This document shows positions 36,437-45,600 of a stretch of DNA of 64,000 nt, one piece after another. This DNA is from Periplaneta americana. Lineage: Eukaryota; Arthropoda; Insecta; Blattodea; Blattidae. The notes under the pieces were generated by a model, which saw only the letters and a list, made by a program, of their open reading frames with translations, did no database searches and was not told the origin of the DNA. Location of the stretch: the NCBI RefSeq assembly GCF_040183065.1, contig NC_091119.1:205627798-205691797 (forward strand), written 5' to 3'. Each line of letters opens with the position of its first letter. The first letter of the stretch is position 1. The position numbers and the translations under genes were made by a program.

Positions 36437-39400
36437 CGTAAGATAAAATTATGACGATATACGGTATCCTATTGAATGAAATGAAGTTAAACCCTCAGAC
36501 GACAAAATGTCAATGTTCGTGAAGAATTAGTTGCAGCTAATAACCAGGATAGACAACGAAAAATCCCGAAACAGTTGCTAAAAAAAAAAAGAGACATCCA
36601 CAAAGTTCTCTCAAGTAAGTGCTGGATAGAAATGGCGTTTCTGTCCTAAACTCTTGATGGAATTAGAGTGACGGCGATTTCTCTCCTATCTATTTGTCAT
36701 TCTATGTAAGTTGAATGACTGGTAAGACTGTATGAAGATTGGTGTATTAAAGGAAACCCCCATTAAAAAGTGTGCTTTCCTAGTTTTTTACACTTAAGTG
36801 TAAATATTTCGAATCACGGAGGATATATTCACAGAGTTCAAGAGAAGATTAATTAGAATTTTAAGAAAATAATTTTTTTATGAATTACGAATGTGACTAA
36901 ACAATTTAGTAACATTTAAAATCTAAAAACACAAGATAGGCCTATGTAAAACAATACCTACATATCGTTGTTGTTCGTGCAAAATGTCATATGTCAAAAA
37001 ATTGAATCCAATTAAAAAAAATTTCCCCTCTTGACATGTATTATTTTGGTGCTCGTATATAATTGCAAAATATCACAAGATATGCTTTTATGATAGTTTC
37101 AAAGTAATTGATCTGAAACCAAAAAAAATATTCAGTTTTTTTGCCTTTCCTGAAAAATTTGTAATTTTAACATACGAGATTTTCCAAGAACACCAACGAT
37201 ATTATATCTAAAAAATACCGGTACTGAAACAAGGACTTCAAAATCTGGCAATATTATTTTAAATACATATCTATGAAACATGTAGTTATGAAATTATTGC
37301 AGAATATAAACATATTTATAGAGTAATTTGCAATTTTTAAATTCGCATTTTTTAATTTTGACAACTCATATTGTGTACCGGTAATTTAGACGTTACATTA
37401 ATTGACTTATTACTTTGAAAATTATTAAATTCATCTATGTGATTTATATCACTTCCTGTGAAAAATATGTTCAGAGTGGAACACGTACTTTTCAAATAAA
37501 ATAAACTCTTCAAAAACCAAACCACGTTGAATTCCTCATACAAGCTTTCATTTTAAAGACTTCAGGACCTTCTAATATTCACAATACATAAAGATACAAA
37601 ACATATCAAAATTCGAACCTTTACTTTAAAAAACGCAAACAAATTTGTGTAATTTGTAAGGATTTCGTAGCAACTAAAATGACTGACAATACAGACACAT
37701 TAAACATTAATAGGATTATTTGTTACTTTTAATTACTTTAGAAATATTTTCTTAAAGCATTTTCTTTGTGAGTAATGCACTCTTGTTTTTATGTTACGGA
37801 ACTCTATGTAGGGCCTAATATTTTTGTTTCACAGCTCTTGCCATAAAATCTTTATAATATAGGAGCATTATTGAGCACATTTGTGTACAAATATTCTGTA
37901 GAGTACAAAATAATGTAGCCTATATTTCATATTTTTATCCATTGCTTTAATTATAATATAGGATAGAAAGAATCATAAAATTTCAAATGTAACCCTTTGT
38001 TTAAGAAAATCCTGAAGAACATTTCATACAATTTTACATAGGACTAAAAATCTCTGTGGAAAAACATCGGTTTTACTGATATAATGCAGCTCTCGAACAT
38101 CAATTTCACCTACATATTTTCTGTCTAATAATTTAAAAGAAGCAGTGGTTAAGTATAAAAGATACACTTCTGAGATAATCTGACACTCAACTTCATATCA
38201 CACGTTCAATTACATCCCACTCGAAACGAAATGGAAAGAGTGATGTGACCCAATGTTCAGGTAAACCAATAACCACTAAGAGAAATAAAAATATGTAGAC
38301 TATTTCGTTTATATGACGTCATTCAATTTTCGACCAACGAAGTGTAATAAAATTTTGAAATCCAACCAATCACAGTCATATATCGCGATCAATTTTGCAG
38401 CTCGAATTATCTTCACTAGAAGATATTATTGCCTGATCATGTGCAAAGAGTATAGTATCTAAAAGTCTATTCTTCATTTTAACATGTGTTTGTAAATTCA
38501 ACGGTCACTTCTGGACAAAGTTTAAAATAACAATGATAGAAAATAACCTTTATGCTCGATCATGCCGAAATGTAGTAATTATACACCTGGTAGTAGCCCT
38601 TTAATGCACCTCATTAAAGTACACCTATTCATTATAATTCAGTTGTTCAGCCAATGGGAAATCTCCATTGTACTGATTGTACCATTATAAAACCGCAAGT
38701 ATCGATTATTCTCGGATATGCAATCGAAAGACAATTAGCGAAAAGTCACGGAGGCTGGAAATCCAATACTGTCGCAGAAGGTTATGTTCTGTTACTATAA
38801 TAATTAGCGTTAATTGTAAATAATATTCAAATAAATTCAATAAATTTGTCATGTCGTTTTTCAATGTTTAATTTAATTTCAATGTTATATCAATATTAAT
38901 ATTTAGTTTACTCTCTAGATTATATCAAGGTCAATGTGGACATCTGTTCCTCGGAAAAAATCAATACTTTCGCGTCTGCGCACATCTCATAATTTACGAG
39001 CTATGCACAAGGTCACTTCCGCTCTTCAGTCACATAAGAATAAAATGAATACTTCTGAATAATTTCAAGTTAGAAATATGGTCGAGCATAAAAAGTCGCA
39101 TGGAACTTGACTATAATGGTAATTAAGACGCTCGTATGAAAATGATGAAACTCGCTTGCGCTCGTTTCATAAACAAACCTACTCGCGTCTTAATTACTAC
39201 CATTAGGCCCTATAGGCTCATTGCATAATGTACTATTCTTACCCCTCATTTTATTACTGCAATGCCCTTCTATTTCATTAGATTCCACAACTTAGTTATA
39301 CCTGAATAGTGTTCATGATCTATTAACAACGTTACGGAGTAAATACTCTCGTTAACGTGCGGTTTCGAATAATGTTGTGTTCATAAATCGTTCTTGTTCT

Positions 39401-39511
39401 CAACTACATAATTTCCGTGGAGTCTGCAATTGAAATCGGTGATGTTCAGTTTCCGGAAGTCGACCTGACCGTGATGACGAGATATCTTGAGTGTAATTAA
39501 GCCCCGGGTAG
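35930..39511. other. No gene; one microsatellite, one possible MITE
   Basis: AT-rich sequence upstream of the odorant-binding gene. A (TTA)n array lies at 36384-36436. Between 38549 and 39092 the outer phrases TTTATGCTCGATCAT and ATGGTCGAGCATAAA form a 15-bp inverted pair with one mismatch, which could delimit a small element. A hairpin at 39114-39205 pairs TAATGGTAATTAAGACGC with its near-complement. No exon recognised. Confidence 0.4.
36384..36436. repeat. (TTA)n microsatellite
   Basis: Trinucleotide array starting with three TTG variants. Confidence 0.95.
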
Positions 39512-39519
39512 TATAAATA
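39512..39519 (+). promoter_or_regulatory. TATA box of the odorant-binding gene
   Basis: TATAAATA lies 43 nt before the ATG. Expected start sites (about 30 nt downstream) fall in ACAGTTCTTCAAACC, which contains initiator-like ACAGT (39533) and TTCA (39540). The 5' untranslated region would then be only about 12-20 nt. Confidence 0.7.
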
Positions 39520-39554
39520 CTGCTAGCACCGGACAGTTCTTCAAACCTGTCACC

Positions 39555-39633
39555 ATGAACTCTGCAGTCCTCGTAGCGGTGCTCGCAGTGCTGTGTGCCG
39601 TCACAGCGTACGACTTCGACTTCCCCATCCTCA
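39555..39633 (+). CDS. OBP exon 1: signal peptide
   Basis: ATG after CACC, 43 nt from the TATA box. It encodes residues 1-26: a hydrophobic leader, probably cut after TA at residue 18, then YDFDFPIL. Donor GTGAGT at 39634; the intron falls after the first base of codon 27. Confidence 0.9.
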
Positions 39634-42600
39634 GTGAGTACCCGCCTTTAAAATACGAGAAGTTGTTTGTGTGTTGATCTTTTTCTGTGATAGATTTAAC
39701 AGCTCATTTCAGATGTAGCTTCAAGATTTGTGTTGCCCATATTTTGAGAGAGACTTCATAATTTCTGAATTAAATTAATGTACATCTATGTACTAATAAT
39801 TTGCATATTGTGTGATGTATTAAAGAAATGGAAATATAAAAATTGGAAACTTATCTTTTGAAGAGGTGGAGAAGTTCAAATATCTTGGAGCAACAGTAAC
39901 AAAATATAAATGATACTCGGGAGGAAATTAAACACAGAATAAATATGGGAAATGCCTGTTATTATTCGGTTGAGAAGCTTTTATCATCCAGTCTGCTGTC
40001 AAAAAATCTGAAAGTTAGAATTTATAAAACAGTTATATTACCGGTTGTTCTTTAGGGTTGTGAAACTTGGACTCTCACTTTGAGAGAGGAACATAGGTTA
40101 AGGGTATTTGAGAATAAGGTGCTTAGGAAAATATTTGGGGGTAAGAGGGATGAAGTTACAGGAGAATGGAGAAAGTTACACAACACAGAACTGCACGTAT
40201 TGTATTCTTCACCTGACATAATTAGGAACATTAAATCCAGGGCATGTAGCACGTATGAGCGAATCCAGAAATGCATATAGAGTGTTAGTTGGGAGGCCGG
40301 AGGGAAAAAATCTTTAGGGAGGCCGAGACGTAGATGGGAAGATAATATTAAAATAGATTTGAGGGAGGTGGGATATGATGATAGAGAATGGATTAATCTT
40401 GCTCAGCATAGGGACCAATGGGGGGCTTATGTGAGGGCGGCAATGAACCTCCGGGTTCCTTGAAAGCCAGTAAGTTAGTAAGTAAGTAAGTGATGTATTA
40501 AAACTTCAGGTATTAAGTAACACTTGTGATATCTCAGTAGGTAATTTGCTGGCATTTTGAAACTCAATTTTACCTGATCATACTTATCCAAGTTTACAAT
40601 AGGCTGGTGAAAAATGGTTCTCCTCTCCGTTACTGACGGCACTAATAGGCTATTTCCTAGAAATACAGGGTGATTCATAAAGAGTTACCACCACTTACGG
40701 AGCCCATTTCTGGAGACATTCTGAGCAAAATGTTTATATAAACAAGAGTCCTATTCTAAGTATTTTCAGAGTTACAGTAATTTGAAGTTGTTAAAAATGC
40801 CCTTTTTCTTTAGTTTTAAGGGTAAAAGGATGTTACAAATAGAGAATGAACCCGGTACATCTTCACTGTCCTGGCACTTCTGGGAGTAGCCATTTTGAAT
40901 GCACTGAGAGCAAACTTGTCAGTTTCTATAGTAACCATGGTGCTCTACCGTTTGCTGCCCGTTGTTTATACGTCCGCGCCCATTTTGAATTTTATTTCTT
41001 CAGTTAATTCCTTCACGAATTTTTTCAATTTAACTTCCCGACTGCTGATTATTGCTCAATTGAGATTATAGCCTAGTTAATTATGAATCGTTTGACACCA
41101 TTACGAACGTTCTATCGCTTCGAATTCTCGAGTTACACTGCCTTGGATGTCGCGCGACCCACTAATTCGTGCAACTTCACACTCGAATAATTTCGAAGGA
41201 AAAATTGCTCCGGGGCCGGGTATCGAACCCGGGACCTTTGGTTAAACGTACCAACGCTCCACCAACTGAGCTACCCGAGAACTCTACCAGATATCGATCC
41301 AATTTTTCCCTCTATATCCACAGACCTCAAAGTGGGCTGACGACCGTCAAGCAACCAACATTGAGTGCACACTAACTCTGTGTGAGAGAGGGATAAAATT
41401 GGATCGGTGTCTGGTAGAGTTCCCGGGTAGCTCAGTTGATGGAGCATTGGTACGTTTAACCAAAGGTCCCGGGTTCGATATCCGGCCCCGGAACAATTTT
41501 TTCTTCGAAATTATTCAAATCAACTTTACAGGAAGTTATACCTGAAAGCTTGATTTGCAACTTCACACTCCTTTGCTAGATGACGTCTCCCGCTCCAACT
41601 CAAGGTCGCGTTTGGTCCATTGATCCTCCGTCTGTCGGTCGTCGTTTACTTAATTGGAATATGTCTTGTAGTTTAGAAATTAGAGGCCCAAAAATCTCAT
41701 CTGAAAATGTGTCGTTCGACTTTCTGGGCTGGCACTCATTAATGTATGTGGTAGGGATATCATTGCTAACGTAGCATACAATTTGAATGTTCAGTAATTT
41801 GTAATAATAAAACATGTCGTCTTGAAGTCATCTGTTTCTGTTTGAACCTGGGTTCGACACAACTAAGGTCCCCTGCCAGGACATCGCACCGCACTGGCAT
41901 GTCACAGACATGCTGTTCGTACCCTGTCAGCTGGTGGAAGTCCAATGAAGTGAACCAACTGTAAAGCAGGGCTTCGTTCGTCCCAGTGCACAAATGCTTA
42001 TCGTTTGTGAAATGTGCATCATTTGTTATAGAAATTGGATCTGAAGGAGATTGATGGCAGCCTAATGTTGTAAGCAACTCTAACTCTCTGTTTTCAGACC
42101 ATTACATTGATTCCAACCTCGAGTACTTCCATTCGCGCCAGATCCGAAGTGCTGATAACAAGGAATACAACATGGACAACTGTCAACATCACCGTCGATT
42201 CAATCTGGTGAGTAATATTAAACATTAGCTTAGGTTCGATCCCCGGCGAACACCGATTTATAACTTGTGTTGGTCAAGCTTGTGGTTCAGGTAACACGGG
42301 AGTTTTCTCCCTCCGGGAACTCCGGTTCCATGCAGCATCCCAAGAAATCTCCACCAATCATCATCTGATGTCATCGCGGGTGTAACTTAGACCAGCCTCC
42401 TGTGACGAACCCTGGGCAAAGACTCTGTCTGTAAATTGGTCTACATAACTGGCTTCATATGGGTGAATGACTTAAGTGAATTACCCGACATTAGTACAGG
42501 AAACTCAGTTATCCCTCAAGACATGAAGTGTGTATTTTTAGATATCCGACATCATTATATCTAGTAACAAAGGAATCGTCCCGGATCGTGTAGCTTGAAT

Positions 42601-45600
42601 TTAATGAAAATGCATATTTAAACTAATTTTCGTTCTTTAATAAACGTGGTGATAGTCGTTTGTTTCGTTTTTTGTTCGTTTACGAAATATATTGACTTGA
42701 AAATCGATGTTACTTATACCGCTTCTTGCGCCACTGGAAACTTCATAGCTTCGCGACGCCGTATCGCAGCTCTCGCATTAATGCTCTAGTTAATTTGGTT
42801 CCCCTTAAGTCACATTAATACAGTAGCAGTGCAATCCATGGCATCTGTCACTCATTCGTACACCGTGTAAATCCATAGGTGTGCAGCTGAAAGTCTAGGA
42901 ACACGTTTGTATTGTATTGTATTTATTAACATTCCATGATATTCATACATTGCTTTAGAGCTAGAATATGGAACAAGTCAAAAAACTTAATACTATTACA
43001 AAGTCTTAATTTATAGTCACAGTCTAAATGAAATATATAATATACAGACAGCTTTACAATACAGTCTACTAATACAACACACAGTTTTAGTATCAATTTA
43101 ATGAAGTGTTATTGAATGTCATGAATTCATCTACAGAATAGAAGGCGTGAGAAATTAGGTACTTCTTTAATTTGGCCCTAAATAATTTTATGTTTTGAGT
43201 TTCATTTTTGTGTATCGAAAGGGAGGCTATTAAAATTTTTGCTGCCATATAACGCACTCCTTTTTGATAGCGCGATAGACTTGCCGATGGAGTATGAAAG
43301 TCATTTTTTTGACGTGTATTTATGCTATGAACTGTTGAATTAGTTACAAAGTTTTCACGATTACGTACGAGGAAGACTATTAATGAAAAGATATACTGAC
43401 AAGCCATGGGCATTATTAGTAGTTTTTTGAAAATAGTCCTACAAGATTCCCTAGATTTGGCACCTACTATTATACGATGAAAGAGTAATGGAATGGAGAA
43501 AAATTCTCTCCGGCGCCGGGATTTGAACCCGGGTTTTCAGCTCTACGTGCTCATGCTTTATCCACTAAGCCACACCCGGCGCCGGAGAGAATTTTTCTCC
43601 GTTCCATTACTCTTTCATCGTATGATGACGTAGAATATCTGCATGGAAATATCATATGTACTTCGGTACATTAATATAATATATATGATATGCGTAAATC
43701 ACTTTGTGATTTAAGACGGCGCTTATTCCGTCGGATCCCGGCCAACTAGTCACTCATATCGAGTGCACTTCAGCACATGTGTGGACTTCGGTCCTACGTT
43801 CATAGACATCTATGACGTAGTGCAGAGGGCGGCCACTAGAGGGAACCCAAGAGTTGGAGCTTAATCTGAGACGATTCTAACCGGCGTCGGGGTTGTATCC
43901 GGTGTGGCTTAGTGGATAAAGCATCAGCACGTAGAGCTGAAAACCCGGGTTCAAATCCCGGCGCCGGAGAGAATTTTTCTCCGTTCCATTACTCTTTCAT
44001 CGTATGATGACGCAGAATATCTGCATGGAAATATCATATGTACTTCGGTACATTAATATAATATATACCTACTATTATTCTAATTACTCTTTTTGTAATA
44101 GAAATATACTGTTACTACCTGTGGAATTTCCCCAGAATATTATTTCAAAATTCATTACCGAGTGGAAGTATGCAAAGTATATTGTTTTTAATTTATTGAT
44201 ATTTACTATATTTTGCATAGATCTAATAGCAAAACAAGCTGAATTTAGTTTGGGGGTAATTTATTTAATATGATTTTTCCAATTTAATACATTATCGATT
44301 TTTAAGCCAAGAAATTTGAACACATTATCCATCCTGAATCTTGTGAATACTACTTTTAACGCTTTATTACAAAATATTGATAAATTGGTACTTACTAGTG
44401 ATAATTATTAAAGCACGTCTGGCTTACAGCTGCTTCGGTATATACACCATCGTCAGAGCCTACTGGATTTTGATATCGCACCCTCACACCCTTACAACAG
44501 GCAGCGATATCAAGGTGATGCTATGATCCAGTAGGCTCTGACGATGGAGTATACACCGAAACAGCTGTGAGGCACACTTGGTTTAATAATTAACACTAGT
44601 AAGTGCCAATTCATCAATCTTTTCAACACATTATGTTTTCAAGAACCAAAAGGGAAATTTGGACCTTAAGTAAAACAACGTGTAGACAATAATAAGTCAT
44701 TTAATGCAAGTAGTTCAATAAACTGGCAAAAAAAAAACCACGTGAGAAGATGGTTGTTAGATGTATTTCTCCCGGAAGTTAAGAAAGATATACAGTACTA
44801 CTACTTCTGGATTCCTGGAGTGGTCAGATTGATGACACTATATTTACTTTTGAAGGAGTAAATAATACTTTAGATGGTAACACAATTTAAACACAAATTA
44901 TCCCTACAAAAACTACAAGATTCTTGCAACCGTTGAATGTATTTTTTAAGCAATATAAAATTGTAATTCGAAGGCTAGAAGAGTATTTCAGACATAAAAT
45001 TATCTGTAAAAACATTCCAGACATATTGCACGATAGAGGCTTCATAATGACATTGCATTCTGTTGTGTATCAACAATTTCATTCATCTGTCCTCAAAGAC
45101 GTGGTAATATACGCGTGGCAGATGTGTGGAGATGTGACGGAGAGACATGTGAGAAAGTTTCATAACGATCTTGCAACAAAGTTGCATGTTGAAAACAGTG
45201 TGTGTGTTACAGAAGAATTTCAAAAACCAGCTTGTAGCCTATAAAATATTTATACTGTTCATGGCTCTTTGCTCCGACCACTTCATTTGGAATCCACAAA
45301 GTTGGTATATATTTTAAATTCAAATTGAATTTTTATTTCAACACGAGTACTGTATTAATGTGAATTAACAGAGAGCTAGAGCATTAATGCGGGAGTTGTG
45401 ATATAGTGTATCGGAACTATGAAGATCAGAGTGCGTGCAAGAATTGGCATAAGTAGCATCGATTTTCAAGTTATTATATTTCGTAAACGAGGAAGAAGTG
45501 AAACGAAAGACTATCACCACGTTCCTTAACAAACCAAAATTTGCTTAAATATGCATTTTCAGTAAATTCAAACTACACAACCTGGGACGGTTTACTTGTT

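Larger units (their letters stand above)
43474..44066. mobile_element. fold-back element B: two inverted tRNA-like modules
   Basis: A 593-bp insertion into LINE-B between perfect 12-bp duplications ACCTACTATTAT (43462-43473, 44067-44078); the empty site is visible in the LINE-B copy near 9045. It holds a minus-strand (43509-43579) and a plus-strand (43898-43968) tRNA-like module. The flank GGAGAGAATTTTTCTCCGTT plus about 90 bp occurs twice in direct orientation (from 43580 and 43964), and once inverted at the left end (43474-43508). Confidence 0.88.
42907..44320 (-). mobile_element. LINE-B copy inside the long-TIR transposon
   Basis: Minus-strand LINE-B: tail TTGTATTGTATTGTATTTATT at the left, same order of motifs as the + copy at 8610-9615, and homology ending near 44320. 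It is split by element B at 43474-44066; reading across that insertion restores the LINE sequence seen near 9030-9060. Confidence 0.88.

Noticed and set aside
40669-40690. Mariner-type terminus TACAGGGTGATTC
   Set aside because: No inverted partner found in intron 1; a single end is not enough to call an element. The same holds for TATACAAGGTGAACC at 20301.
41206-41492. Pair of functional tRNA-Asn genes
   Set aside because: Both lack U33, have an acceptor mismatch, and are symmetrical arms of one transposed unit.
43898-43968. Functional tRNA-Tyr gene
   Set aside because: It lacks U33, has an inverted degenerate partner 400 bp away, and both lie inside an insertion with target duplications.
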